Below are positions 1 through 8,684 of a stretch of DNA of 64,000 nt, in pieces. The stretch comes from Sphingomonadaceae bacterium 3R27E2-A. GTDB taxonomy: Bacteria; Pseudomonadota; Alphaproteobacteria; Sphingomonadales; Sphingomonadaceae. The translations under genes were made by a program, and so were the position numbers. A model generated the notes under the pieces. It searched no databases. It saw only the letters and a program-made list of their open reading frames with translations, and had not been told where the DNA came from. Where the stretch lies: assembly GCA_005503165.1 (NCBI GenBank), contig SCNT01000005.1:1-64000 (forward strand). The letters run 5' to 3'. Within the stretch, counting starts at the first letter, position 1, and each line of letters opens with the position of its first letter.

Positions 1-2
1 GG

Positions 3-74
3 CCTAGCCCATCGGGCGTAGCCCGTCCGGGTGATGCGCCTGGCGTCGCCGCGCCGCACACTCCGCCTGCTTGA
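3..74 (+). CDS. C-terminal end of an upstream gene (partial, uncertain)
   Basis: One frame is open from the window edge and ends at a TGA at 72-74, 14 bases before the next start codon. It would encode 23 residues rich in Pro, Ala and Gly (ending AAPHTPPA). The other two plus frames stop within the first 21 bases. The tight spacing to the next gene suggests it is the tail of the preceding gene of the same operon, but nothing identifies the protein. Confidence 0.3.
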   Translation, partial: PSPSGVARPGDAPGVAAPHTPPA

Positions 75-88
75 AAGGGGAGTCGGCA

Positions 89-397
89 ATGCGGCGCGAT
101 CCGGCAGGGGGTTTGATCATCGCGATCATCATGGCAGCAGGCGCCCCGCCCGCGCGCGCCGCGCCCGCGGCCGAGCCCGCAGTCCCGCCCGTCTGCGAGC
201 GCGCCAGCCACGAACGGCTGCTCGTTCGCGAGGGTCGCGACGTGTGCGGCGCCAGCCTCAATCGCGCGGGCCAGCCGATGGCGATGGGCTATCTGCCCAC
301 CGCCTGCCCGCGCGAAAGCGACACCTATCGCATCGACGCCGCGGGGCGCGCCGATCGCTGTGTCCGGCGCCCCGCGGCCGAGGGGGAAAAATCATGA
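89..397 (+). CDS. small secreted protein of the secretin locus
   Basis: A 102-residue protein I do not recognise. The start is the ATG at 89, preceded at good spacing by AAAGGGGA; a TTG at 71 lies upstream of that ribosome site. Residues 1 to about 24 form a signal peptide (Arg-rich start, hydrophobic GGLIIAIIMAAG, then Ala-rich). The mature part is short, has three cysteines (PVCERA, RDVCGA, TACPRE) and no repeat. Its stop overlaps the start of the TPR-secretin gene as ATGA, so the two are probably translationally coupled. A periplasmic or outer-membrane accessory of the secretin, such as a pilotin-like factor, is possible; this rests only on context. Confidence 0.6.
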   Translation: MRRDPAGGLIIAIIMAAGAPPARAAPAAEPAVPPVCERASHERLLVREGRDVCGASLNRAGQPMAMGYLPTACPRESDTYRIDAAGRADRCVRRPAAEGEKS

Positions 398-2055
398 GCC
401 GTCACTCGCTGACGCTGGCGCTCGCCGGCGCGTCCTTGCTCGCCTTCGCGGCAGCGCCCGCCGAGGCGCGCAAGCGCGAACCCGCGCCCGTCGACCTGTC
501 CGCCGAAACCCCCGCCGCGCTGGCGGGGCAGGGCGCCGCGGCGCTGCGCAGCGGCGACAGCGCCAGGGCGATCGGGCTGCTCTCCGAACTCGTCGCGCGC
601 CAGCCGCGGCATGGCGGCAATCAGGCATTGTTGGCGCTCGCCTGGCAGATGCGCGGCGAGACCGACAGCCAGGCGCTCGACCTCGCGCAGGCGGGCTACG
701 ACCTCGCCGCGCGCGCCGAGCCGGGGCAATATTGGCCCGCCGCGATGGCGGGGCGCGTCGCCTTCGACCAGGGCAAATACGACCAGGCGGCCGACCATTT
801 CGCGCGCGCCGCCTTGCTGCGTCCCGCCGACGGCCGCGCGCTCGCGGCGCTGGCGTCGGCGGCCTATATGAACGGCGACCTCGGGCTCGCGGGGGTCGCC
901 GCCGAGCGGGCGGTCGCGCTTGATCCGGCCGACGCCGCGTCGCAGCGCGTCGCCGCCTTCGCGGCCGCCGCATCGGGCGACCGGGCGGGGGCACTGGCAG
1001 GGCTCGACCGGCTGGCGGCGCTCCTCCCCGCCGAGGCCGACCGCGACCGCGCGCGGGTGACGCAATTGCTCCAGACGGGTGCGCTCGACACTCCGCCCGT
1101 GCCGGACGAGGGCGAGGCCGGCGTCGCTGCTTCGCCCGACCAGATCTCGCTCGATGTCGCGATCATCCTCGCGCAGAACACCCATCGCGAGCGCACGGGG
1201 ATCAACCTGCTCGACGGCCTGTCGCTGCAATATGGGCTGGGGCGCCAGTCGACGCGCACGATCATGCGCGACGGGCAGGGCAACAACAGCAACAATTACC
1301 AGCGCGTGCTGACCGCGTCGGTTTCGATCCCGCAGCTCAACTACAACCTCAACCTCTTCAACCGCGGCGGGCAATTTTATTCGGTCGTCGCGCGGCCGCA
1401 GCTCACCGCCTATCGCGGCGAGCAGAGCGAATTTTTCGTCGGGCGCCAGGTGCGCGTCGCGGTGAGCGGGGTCAATCTCGGCGCGCTCGAACAGATCGAC
1501 ATCGGCATCGAGATGAAGGTGACGCCGGTCGAGATCACGCCCGAGGGCACGCGCATCCGCATCGAAACGGGGCGCAGCTTCCTGACCAGCGATCCCGCGG
1601 GCAGCTTCAGCGAGCAGCTCACCACTTTCCGCCAGAAGGTCGCGGCGACCGCCGAGATCCGCTTCGGCGAGACGCTGCTGCTCTCGGGGCTGACCGAGAC
1701 GGTCGACGACAAGACCTTCTCGAAGACGCCGGTGCTCGGCGACGTGCCGCTGGTCGGCAACCTGTTCAACGAACGCAATTCGACGCAGCGGCGCGATTCG
1801 GTCCTCGTGCTCGTCACCCCGACGCGGCCGATGGCGCTGCCGGGACGCCCTTGGGCGCGCTCCGAACAGGTCGGGCGGCTCGCGAAACTGTGGACCGAGG
1901 TGATCGACCCGATGAGCGACGCGCGCGTCGCCGAAGCGCGCCTCGCCCGCATGCCTTTCTTCACGCGCATGACCCGCGCCGACGTCGCGATGCCGATGCC
2001 CGGCGCGCGGGCGGTCGCCGCCGAAATGATCGGGGAACTTGCCCCGGGAAGCTGA
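394..2055 (+). CDS. TPR-secretin fusion protein, outer-membrane channel
   Basis: A 553-residue protein with a signal peptide (residues 1-24, ending AEARKRE). Residues of about 45-260 are Ala/Leu-rich helical repeats of TPR type. Residues of about 330-525 match the C-terminal domain of the type II/III secretion secretin family: 'VVARPQLTAYRGEQSEFFVG', the long beta-strand region, 'LLLSGLTETVDDKTFSKTPV' and the hallmark 'LGDVPLVGNLF' followed by 'LVLVTPTRP'. The N0/N1 domains of GspD or PilQ are not visible; TPRs take their place. Such channels are used by type II secretion, type IV pili and Tad pili. It is coupled to the preceding small secreted protein (ATGA overlap) and followed by two unknown secreted proteins. 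No ATPase or pilin is visible in the window, so the apparatus cannot be named. Confidence 0.8.
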   Translation: MSRHSLTLALAGASLLAFAAAPAEARKREPAPVDLSAETPAALAGQGAAALRSGDSARAIGLLSELVARQPRHGGNQALLALAWQMRGETDSQALDLAQAGYDLAARAEPGQYWPAAMAGRVAFDQGKYDQAADHFARAALLRPADGRALAALASAAYMNGDLGLAGVAAERAVALDPADAASQRVAAFAAAASGDRAGALAGLDRLAALLPAEADRDRARVTQLLQTGALDTPPVPDEGEAGVAASPDQISLDVAIILAQNTHRERTGINLLDGLSLQYGLGRQSTRTIMRDGQGNNSNNYQRVLTASVSIPQLNYNLNLFNRGGQFYSVVARPQLTAYRGEQSEFFVGRQVRVAVSGVNLGALEQIDIGIEMKVTPVEITPEGTRIRIETGRSFLTSDPAGSFSEQLTTFRQKVAATAEIRFGETLLLSGLTETVDDKTFSKTPVLGDVPLVGNLFNERNSTQRRDSVLVLVTPTRPMALPGRPWARSEQVGRLAKLWTEVIDPMSDARVAEARLARMPFFTRMTRADVAMPMPGARAVAAEMIGELAPGS

Positions 2056-2083
2056 ACGACCGCCATTTTTCGAGGAGGGACTT

Positions 2084-3010
2084 ATGAACTGGAGACATTT
2101 TGCAGCGCTGCTCGCGGCGACATCGACCATCGCGACGGCCTCGGCCGAGGTCCGCATCATCGCCGAGCCGCATGACTCGGGCGGCAATGGCACCAAATAT
2201 ACCGAGCACGACACGGGGACATCCTTCGTCGCTCCGGGCGGCACCGTCCCGCTCAACCGCAGCAGCGATACCTATATCTGGGTATATGAGCACGGGATCA
2301 ACCTGCTGCCCACGTCGATCACCGACGATGACGCCCATGTCACCGGGCAGGAATTCGCATCGGTCGACGGGCGCCTGACCAGGGTTTCGCTTCCCTTGTT
2401 CACCGTGGGCAATCAGGTAACCGGGGCGCATGCCGGCGCGCGAGCCTATCGCGTCAACGCGGGGCGCGAGGCGAAAGTCGGCGACAGCGTCAACTTCACC
2501 ATTTCCAAGGCCAATGGCGCGATCAGGTTCAAGGGGCGGGTCGGCTGCGCCGCGAATGCGAACGAAGCGCTGTCCGCGCTGACCGGCGTGACCGCTTCGG
2601 CCGACGCCATCGGTGCGGGCGGCCAAGGCCGCTTCACTTTCAGGCTGGACAAGGCGCCGCCGTGCCAGAATCAGCGGGTCACCATCGACTTGCCGCGCTG
2701 CTTTCAGACCGCGCTGCCGGGATCGGCATCGCGCAGCGCGTCGCTCTCGGCCCTGCTCGAGGCAAGCGATCCCAAGCAGCTCACGCTGCCCATCTTCGCC
2801 GCGGCGCCCGGCACCTGCACCAACGGCGGCGGCGACATCCGCGTCACCAGCAACGGCGCGACCAAGACGGTTGCGGTGCGCTTTTTCGACAATTCGACGG
2901 TGAGCCGGGGCAAGCCGCTGGTGCCGCAGAACCCCGGCACGCTGGAACCCAAGCCGATCAACCCCAATGCGCCCGCGACGCCCAAGCCCAAGGGGCCGGG
3001 CGGCGGGTGA
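2084..3010 (+). CDS. secreted protein of unknown function with Pro-rich tail
   Basis: A 308-residue protein starting at the ATG at 2084 behind a strong GAGGAGGGA site. It has a signal peptide (MNWRHFAALLAATSTIATASA, cleavage near residue 21). The body contains pairs of cysteines (VGCAAN, PPCQNQ, PRCFQT, GTCTNG) that could form disulfides in the periplasm, and a beta-rich composition. The last 35 residues are a proline-rich tail (PGTLEPKPINPNAPATPKPK) ending in glycines, as in some surface-exposed or flexible anchor regions. It lies 28 bases after the secretin gene in the same direction. I recognise no family. Confidence 0.6.
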   Translation: MNWRHFAALLAATSTIATASAEVRIIAEPHDSGGNGTKYTEHDTGTSFVAPGGTVPLNRSSDTYIWVYEHGINLLPTSITDDDAHVTGQEFASVDGRLTRVSLPLFTVGNQVTGAHAGARAYRVNAGREAKVGDSVNFTISKANGAIRFKGRVGCAANANEALSALTGVTASADAIGAGGQGRFTFRLDKAPPCQNQRVTIDLPRCFQTALPGSASRSASLSALLEASDPKQLTLPIFAAAPGTCTNGGGDIRVTSNGATKTVAVRFFDNSTVSRGKPLVPQNPGTLEPKPINPNAPATPKPKGPGGG

Positions 3011-3063
3011 GACGCGGCCTTGGCGACGATCTGTCGCTCCACATCGAAGGAAGGAGAATTACG

Positions 3064-4359
3064 ATGCAGAAAGCTCTGATATTGGGCGCGATAAGCGTCG
3101 CGGCCCTCTCGACCCCATTGGCGGCGCAGATCAAACCCTTGCCCGCCAATCCGTTGCTCAAGCAGCCGACCATCGCGGTCGCCCCGCTCGGCTTCGCCGA
3201 GGTGCCGTCGGGCGTCGTCCTGCTCCCCGTCACCACGGGAACCGGTGCCCAATCGACGCCCGCTATACCGCTGCGCATCCGGACGACCGGCGGAGTTGGC
3301 AGTGTCACGCTGCGGATCGAGGTGTCCGGCCAGAATGCCAGCCGCTTTTCGCTGATCGATCCGCCGGCCGTGACGACGGTCGCCGGCCAGACGATCGTTG
3401 CGGGCGCGGCGAGCCAGCCGCGAAGCGTGGCGGCGCAGGTCGAGGCTTCGCCCGTAAACCGCCTGCTGAAAGTATCGGGGAGCGGCGCCTTCCCGTCGGT
3501 GATGCCTGGCGATCATCAGGTCACCGTGATCGCGCGCGAAAGCAACGGCAACGAAGTGCGGCGCAGCTTCACCGTGCGCTTCGCCCGTGCCGCCGCCAAA
3601 CCGGCGCTCGCGGCGACCGCCTCGCCGTTCAAGAAGGTGCTGATCGACCGGTCGGCCGGCCTGACGCCCGCGCAGCTCGCGGTGGTGCCGTCGGGCGAGG
3701 TAGCCTATGTGCCGTTCAACGAGGTGACGATACGGCCCGCCTCGGGTTCGGCGATCGACTGGCACCCGCTCGACGCGGGCAGCGAGGTCATCTGCATCTA
3801 TGGCAGCTTTCGTTACGCCTGCGATCTGGTGACGCCGCCGCCATCGACGGCTCTGCCGACCAGCCTGACCGTCAAGGTGCCCGACATCGGGCGCGGCAAG
3901 TCGGTGCGGATCGTGCTGGCGGGTCCTCATGGCGAAAGCAACGCGGCGAGCGCGACGATCGACAGCGACATCACGACCACCCTGCGCCAGCCGCTCGCAA
4001 CCGCGCAGTTCGGCGGCAAACGCAGCTTCGACGACCTGCCGGCGGTGGGGCAGACGATGCTGCTCAACAACGGCGACACGGTGAAGTGCGACCTGCCCTA
4101 TCTCGTGTGGCGCGACCTGAGTGTGGGGGACAAGGTCTTCTTCAAGGCGCCGGCCGGCGCCTTGCCGGTGTCGCTCAACTTCGCGGGCGACGCGAAGGTC
4201 CGCGTCGTTTCGGTCCCGCGTGGCCAGCGCATGCGCAACAGCGGCGGCGCGGCCCGGCTGGAAAGCGACGTGCCGACGGGGCTCACCAACTTCTACGTCT
4301 ATGACTCGACTTACAGCTATTCGACGCAGGTCGGCGAGTGCGCGGAGCGGCGGCGCTAG
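3064..4359 (+). CDS. secreted protein of unknown function, beta-rich
   Basis: A 431-residue protein whose ATG at 3064 follows GAAGGAGAA. The signal peptide is residues 1-22 (ALILGAISVAALSTPLAAQ). The mature part is rich in Val, Thr and Ser and looks like stacked immunoglobulin-like beta domains, for example 'VTLRIEVSGQNASRFSLI' and 'DHQVTVIARESNGNEVRRSF'. Three cysteines occur: two close together in CIYGSFRYAC and one in VKCDLP, plus one near the C-terminus. It lies 53 bases after the preceding secreted protein and closes this locus. Its TAG stop interlocks with the stop of the convergent histidine kinase gene at CTAG. Function unknown; an extracellular or pilus-tip role would be speculation. 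Confidence 0.6.
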   Translation: MQKALILGAISVAALSTPLAAQIKPLPANPLLKQPTIAVAPLGFAEVPSGVVLLPVTTGTGAQSTPAIPLRIRTTGGVGSVTLRIEVSGQNASRFSLIDPPAVTTVAGQTIVAGAASQPRSVAAQVEASPVNRLLKVSGSGAFPSVMPGDHQVTVIARESNGNEVRRSFTVRFARAAAKPALAATASPFKKVLIDRSAGLTPAQLAVVPSGEVAYVPFNEVTIRPASGSAIDWHPLDAGSEVICIYGSFRYACDLVTPPPSTALPTSLTVKVPDIGRGKSVRIVLAGPHGESNAASATIDSDITTTLRQPLATAQFGGKRSFDDLPAVGQTMLLNNGDTVKCDLPYLVWRDLSVGDKVFFKAPAGALPVSLNFAGDAKVRVVSVPRGQRMRNSGGAARLESDVPTGLTNFYVYDSTYSYSTQVGECAERRR

Positions 4360-6077
4360 AAGCCGGCGATCGCCCGGCCGAGCGCGGCCGGGTCGACCGG
4401 CTTGATGAACAGGGGCCAGCCCGTCGCCGCGATGTCCTGTGCGGTGGCGGGCGCGGCGTCGCCGGTCATCACCAGCACGCGCGCGTCGGGCCATGCCGCG
4501 TGGAGCATGGTGACCGCGTCGGCGCCGGTCAGCTCGCGGCCGATATGCCAGTCGGTGACGATGACGTCGGCGCGCCATGACCCGTCGCGGATCGCCGCTA
4601 TCTCCGCAGCATCATGCGCTGCGCGAGCGTCGCCACCCGCCAGCGTCAGCAGGTTGACGAGCGCGGTCGCCCCCGCGCGGTCGTCGTCGATCACCAATAT
4701 GGGGGTGCCGGTCAGATCGACCTCGCTGGTTGCGGCGGCGGTCGAGGGTGGTGCGATTGCCCGCGCGGCCGGCAGCGTCAGTACGAAGCGCGCACCCTTT
4801 GCGCTGCCGTCGAGGGCAAGTTCGCCCCCCATCAGTCGCGCCAGATCGCGCGCGATCGCCAGGCCAAGGCCCATGCCCGTCCCTTGGCCACCCTGCGAAT
4901 AGGCGTCGAACGCATTCGCCGCGAAGCCCTTGTCGAAGCCGATCCCGTCGTCGGCGACCACGACCCGCACCTGCGCGCCGTCGGCTGTGGCGGACAGGCG
5001 CAGATGGGCGGCGCGCGAATGGACGATGCCGTTCTGCATCAGGTTGCGCAGGATGCGGGTGACCAGCGTCGGGTCGGCCTGGACCCACAGCGGCGTCGGT
5101 CCGGCATCGATCGCCAGCCCGGCCTGCATTGCCGCCGGCCGTAGTTCATCGGCGAGCGCAGCGAACAGCGGCGCGAGCGCGACGGCCTCGCGATGCACCG
5201 TCACCGCGCCGCTCTCGATGCGCAGATGCTCCATCATCCGCTCGAGCAAGGCATTGGCCTCGGCAAAACCGTGCGTCACGCCCTCGGCGGCCTCCTCGCG
5301 GCGCGCGGGGTCGGGGTGGCGCCGCATCTGCTGGAAGAAGAGCATCGCCGCCTGCAAGGGCTGGCGCAGGTCGTGCGAGGCCGCGGCGATGAAGCGCGTG
5401 CGCGCGTCGCGCGCGTGCTGCGCATCCTCGAGCGCGACCGCGAGCTCGCCCGACAGCCGCTCGGCCGCAAGACGGCTGGCGATCGCCGAGCGGATCGCCT
5501 GTTTCAGGATCAGCGCGACGACGATCATCAGCCCGCCGAAAGCCATCAGGAAGCCCGCGACCGACCCCGCATATTCGCTATCGGCCTGGAGGAAGAAGAT
5601 CGCCGCCGAACCGAAGATGCTGAGCACCGCGAAGACGTTGGTGCCGATCGATTCGGCGGTCGAGATCACCTGCCCGCTGATCGCCGCCGAATAGAAGATC
5701 ACCATCAAGAGTTGCAGCGGTTCGCTGGCGAAAGGGAGCAGCAGCCACACGCTCGCCGCCGCCGACAGGTCGAACAGGATCGCGACCAGCTTGCCGAAGG
5801 GGCTCCAGTATCGCTCGATCGCTTCGGGGGTCGGCCGGCGGATGAAGAAGATAATCGGCGTGACCGCCATCACCAGCGTGACGAAGGCCGTGAACGACGC
5901 CCAGATGTGCAGGTTGGTCGCGGGGACCAGCGGCGCGAACAGCTGGTAGACATAATAGAGCGTGCCCGCGATCAGGATCGTGAAGATGCCCGCCATCGCG
6001 AATTCGAGCCGCGACTCGCTCGCGCGGATTTCGCGGTGCGCCTGCCGCTCGTCGGCTACGGGATCGGCCCCGGACAA
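4356..6077 (-). CDS. hybrid sensor histidine kinase, six-TM sensor with C-terminal receiver
   Basis: A 573-residue membrane kinase. Six hydrophobic helices lie between residues of about 27 and 195. They are followed by a HisKA helix with the phospho-acceptor His in 'AASHDLRQPLQ' and an HATPase_c domain (N-box NLMQNG, G1 DDGIGF, G2 GTGMGLGLA). A receiver domain spans about residues 455-573, with acidic pocket DDD, phospho-acceptor Asp in 'VIVTDWHIG' and the conserved Lys in 'LFIKPVD'. The start appears to be TTG at 6077, immediately after the TGA of the response regulator gene (TGATTG), so translation is probably coupled. The first internal ATG would be residue 28, inside the first helix. The signal sensed is unknown. 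Confidence 0.85.
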   Translation of the reverse strand: MSGADPVADERQAHREIRASESRLEFAMAGIFTILIAGTLYYVYQLFAPLVPATNLHIWASFTAFVTLVMAVTPIIFFIRRPTPEAIERYWSPFGKLVAILFDLSAAASVWLLLPFASEPLQLLMVIFYSAAISGQVISTAESIGTNVFAVLSIFGSAAIFFLQADSEYAGSVAGFLMAFGGLMIVVALILKQAIRSAIASRLAAERLSGELAVALEDAQHARDARTRFIAAASHDLRQPLQAAMLFFQQMRRHPDPARREEAAEGVTHGFAEANALLERMMEHLRIESGAVTVHREAVALAPLFAALADELRPAAMQAGLAIDAGPTPLWVQADPTLVTRILRNLMQNGIVHSRAAHLRLSATADGAQVRVVVADDGIGFDKGFAANAFDAYSQGGQGTGMGLGLAIARDLARLMGGELALDGSAKGARFVLTLPAARAIAPPSTAAATSEVDLTGTPILVIDDDRAGATALVNLLTLAGGDARAAHDAAEIAAIRDGSWRADVIVTDWHIGRELTGADAVTMLHAAWPDARVLVMTGDAAPATAQDIAATGWPLFIKPVDPAALGRAIAGF

Positions 6078-6704
6078 TCAGATCAGCCCGGCGCGGCGCG
6101 CGTTGGCGACGGCCTCGGTGCGGTTGCTCGCCTCCAGGATGCCGATGATCTGCGCGACATGGACCTTCACCGTCGCCGGCGAGATGGCGAGTTCGCGCGC
6201 GATCTCCTTGTTCGACAGCCCCCGCGCGACATGGCCGAGCACGTCGCGCTGGCGGCCGGTGAGCGCGTCGGTGCGGGGTGGGGTGGGCGGCGGTTCGGCG
6301 CTGCCGAAGGCCAGCGCTTCGACCCGCTCGGGAAGGTAGCGTCCGCCGGCAAGCACCAGCTTCACCGCGGCCTCGATAACGTCGGGCGACGCCGATTTGG
6401 GCAGGAAACCATGCGCCCCCGCGGCGAGCGCGATACGCAGGTCGGCGTCGACCTCGGACCCCGAAAAGACCAGCAGCCGCGCCTCGGGCGCCGCCGCGCG
6501 CAACGCGCCGAGCCCGGCGGCGCTATCCTCGCCCGGAATATGGAAATCGACGAGGCAGAGGCGCAGGTCGCAGAGCGTCGCGGCGGTTGCGGCGGCGTCG
6601 GCGAAGCGGTGGACGACGGTCACTTCGGCACCGAGCGCCTGCTCCATCGCCATCGCGAGCGCGCGCGCCATGAACGGATGATCGTCGCAAATCAGGACCT
6701 GCAT
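6078..6704 (-). CDS. LuxR/NarL-family response regulator
   Basis: A 208-residue two-component regulator, first gene of a pair with the hybrid kinase. The N-terminal receiver (about residues 1-118) has the acidic pair DD near the start (LICDDHPF), the phospho-acceptor Asp in 'LCLVDFHIPGED' and the Lys in 'FLPKSASPD'. The C-terminal LuxR-type helix-turn-helix (about 142-205) reads 'LTGRQRDVLGHVARGLSNKE' and then 'IARELAISPATVKVHV'. The ATG at 6704 lies about 50 bases from the HerA-like gene. The targets cannot be told from this sequence. Confidence 0.88.
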   Translation of the reverse strand: MQVLICDDHPFMARALAMAMEQALGAEVTVVHRFADAAATAATLCDLRLCLVDFHIPGEDSAAGLGALRAAAPEARLLVFSGSEVDADLRIALAAGAHGFLPKSASPDVIEAAVKLVLAGGRYLPERVEALAFGSAEPPPTPPRTDALTGRQRDVLGHVARGLSNKEIARELAISPATVKVHVAQIIGILEASNRTEAVANARRAGLI

Positions 6705-6757
6705 GGCCGCTTTCCCCCCGCGGCCAAGCTACGGAAAAGGGCGCGGGCTTTCCAGCG

Positions 6758-8230
6758 CTATTCGGCCTCGGTGCTCAGCCCCAGTTCGGGGATGCCGATC
6801 GAGCGGCGCCCGCCGAAATCGGAGCGGACGACGATCGCGCCCTGCCTTTCCATATACTCCACCAGCCGTCGGATGCGGCCCGGCGAGCGGCTGCCATAGG
6901 CGCGGCCGAGGATCTCGTCGTCGGGGCAGGGCTCGCCGTCCATCGCGGCGCGCACGATCTGCAGGAAGGGCGCGACCATCTCGTCGGGCAGCCGCCCCGC
7001 GACGGCCAGCGCCTCGCGCCAGCGCGGCTCGCTTGGGTCGAGCACGCCGCCTTTGGCGAGCGCGAAGCGGCGGCGGAAGGCGGCGAGGTCGAGCGGCACC
7101 TTGGGCAGGCGCTGCATCCGGCAGCGCACGGTAAAGTCCTGGTAGAGGAACGCCTCGGGGTGGAAGGCGCAGTCGGGGTCGGCGAGCATTTCCTCCAGCG
7201 TCGCGATCACCACCGCGTCGCTCTGCTCGGCGACCTCGACCGCCGCGACGATGTCGAGCACGGGCCGGGCCTCCTCGCCCTCGTGCGGCGCGTCCTGCGC
7301 GGCGATGCGTTCGAGCAGCTCGTCCGCCGCCACCGGCTCGGGCTCGGGCGCAAAGGCCCGCGGCGCCGCGGGCGCCTCCATCTCGGTGAACAGCATCGAG
7401 CGCATGTCGGCGCCATCGGCGCTCGGCAGCGGCATCAGGCCGTGCGTGCCCATCCGCGTCGCGGTGCGCGTCGCGCCGATGCGCACCGCCAGCGGGCGGC
7501 GCGAGATCGCGGGGCCGAGCCCCAGGAAATGCCCGCGCTCGAGGTCGCGGATCGCCTCGGCCTGGCGGCGCTCCATGCCGAGCAAATCGGCGGCGCGCGC
7601 CATGTCGATGTCGAGGAAGGTGCGCCCCATCAGGAAATTGCTCGCCTCGGCGGCGACATTCTTCGCGAGCTTCGCCAGCCGCTGCGTCGCGATCGCGCCC
7701 GCCAGACCGCGCTTGCGCCCGCGGCACATGAGGTTGGTCATCGCGCTGAGGCTCGCGCGGCGGACGGTGTCGGAGACGTCGCCCGACACGCTCGGCGCGA
7801 ACATCTGCGCCTCGTCGACCACGACCAGCGCCGGGAACCAGTGCTCGCGCGGCGCATCGAACAACGCGTTGAGGAACGCCGCGGCGCAGGTCATCTGCGC
7901 CTCGAGGTCGAGCGATTCGAGGCTGAGCACGACCGAGGCGCGATGCGCGCGGATGCGCGCGCCCATCGCCGCGATCTCGCGCTCGTTATAGTCGCCGCCG
8001 TTGATCACGACATGCGTATAGGCGTCGGCGAGCGTCACGAAATCGCCCTCGGGATCGATGATCACCTGCTGCACCATCGCGGCGCTTTCCTCGAGCAGGC
8101 GGCGCAAGAGGTGCGACTTTCCCGACCCCGAATTGCCCTGGACGAGCAACCGCGTCGCCAGCAGTTCCTGGACGTCGATCTGCACCGGCTGCCCCCCGGC
8201 GTCGGTTCCGATTTCGATGCTGATGTTCAC
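6758..8230 (-). CDS. HerA/DUF853-like P-loop ATPase
   Basis: A 490-residue ATP-binding protein. It has a Walker A 'GNSGSGKSHLLRRL' near residue 33 and a Walker B 'ALVVVDEAQMF' near residue 135, followed by 'SAMTNLMCRGRKRGLAGAIA' and 'TQRLAKLAKNVAAEASN'. This pattern is typical of HerA/FtsK-related bacterial ATPases annotated as helicase HerA-like. I chose the GTG at 8230 (VNISIEIGTD) because homologous sequence begins there; an upstream ATG at 8347 would add 39 low-complexity residues and overlap the divergent gene. No NurA nuclease partner is adjacent, so a role in end resection cannot be claimed. The C-terminal half (about 320-490) is less conserved and ends in a region that could be a small winged helix. 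Confidence 0.75.
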   Translation of the reverse strand: MNISIEIGTDAGGQPVQIDVQELLATRLLVQGNSGSGKSHLLRRLLEESAAMVQQVIIDPEGDFVTLADAYTHVVINGGDYNEREIAAMGARIRAHRASVVLSLESLDLEAQMTCAAAFLNALFDAPREHWFPALVVVDEAQMFAPSVSGDVSDTVRRASLSAMTNLMCRGRKRGLAGAIATQRLAKLAKNVAAEASNFLMGRTFLDIDMARAADLLGMERRQAEAIRDLERGHFLGLGPAISRRPLAVRIGATRTATRMGTHGLMPLPSADGADMRSMLFTEMEAPAAPRAFAPEPEPVAADELLERIAAQDAPHEGEEARPVLDIVAAVEVAEQSDAVVIATLEEMLADPDCAFHPEAFLYQDFTVRCRMQRLPKVPLDLAAFRRRFALAKGGVLDPSEPRWREALAVAGRLPDEMVAPFLQIVRAAMDGEPCPDDEILGRAYGSRSPGRIRRLVEYMERQGAIVVRSDFGGRRSIGIPELGLSTEAE

Positions 8231-8345
8231 GCGCGCCGCCCTATCGGGCGCCCTTGCCGATGACAACCGGAGCGCGGCGTGGCCCGTCCGATTTTTGCAG
8301 GGCCAGTGCTTGCCAAGCGTTGCGGACGGGGCGGGGAGGGCGGCC

Positions 8346-8600
8346 ATGGATTTCGACGACCAGCTCCGCCGCTATTTCGGCACCGCCGACCTCGGCGCGA
8401 TTCCCCCCGCGGCGCTGGCGGCAGGAACCGAACGCATGCAGGTCGATTTCGGGCTGGAGACCAATCGCGCGCGGCGGTTCGCGTTATGGGCGCTGCTCTA
8501 CATGCTCGGCGCGGCGCCCGACCTCGATGTCGCGTTCAAGGACGAGGCCGACCGCAATTCGGCGCGCGATTTCATGGATTTGATCGATCGGGCTGGGTGA
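8346..8600 (+). CDS. small protein of unknown function
   Basis: An 84-residue protein starting at the ATG at 8346, divergent from the HerA-like ATPase gene with 115 bases between starts. It is mostly helical and acidic (MDFDDQLRRYFGTADLGAIP ... NSARDFMDLIDRAG), without a signal peptide or membrane segment. Codon use follows the genome (strong GC at third positions) and a purine-rich stretch (GGGGAGGG) precedes the start. I recognise no family; it is followed by a palindromic repeat. Confidence 0.6.
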   Translation: MDFDDQLRRYFGTADLGAIPPAALAAGTERMQVDFGLETNRARRFALWALLYMLGAAPDLDVAFKDEADRNSARDFMDLIDRAG

Positions 8601-8609
8601 ACCTTCATG

Positions 8610-8673
8610 CTCCCCGGCGAAAGCCGGGGCCCATAGCGACGGTGTTGATTGGACCCCGGCTTTCGCCGGGGAG
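8610..8673. repeat. palindromic intergenic repeat, family A
   Basis: Left arm CTCCCCGGCGAAAGCCGGGG (8610-8629) and right arm CCCCGGCTTTCGCCGGGGAG (8654-8673) are perfect inverted copies, and each arm is itself palindromic. A second copy lies at 25818-25886. It sits between the small ORF and the convergent XRE regulator gene, where a transcribed hairpin could also act as a bidirectional terminator. Confidence 0.85.
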
Positions 8674-8684
8674 GACAAGCGTAG

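Noticed and set aside
325-2256. A 643-residue minus-strand open frame opposite the secretin gene
   Set aside because: High-GC antisense artefact: low-complexity Arg/Ala/Gly protein, no motif, fully opposite a gene with a clear secretin domain and signal peptide.
5193-6899. A 568-residue plus-strand open frame opposite the histidine kinase and response regulator
   Set aside because: Its protein is a shadow rich in Arg and Asp; the minus strand carries complete kinase and receiver motifs.
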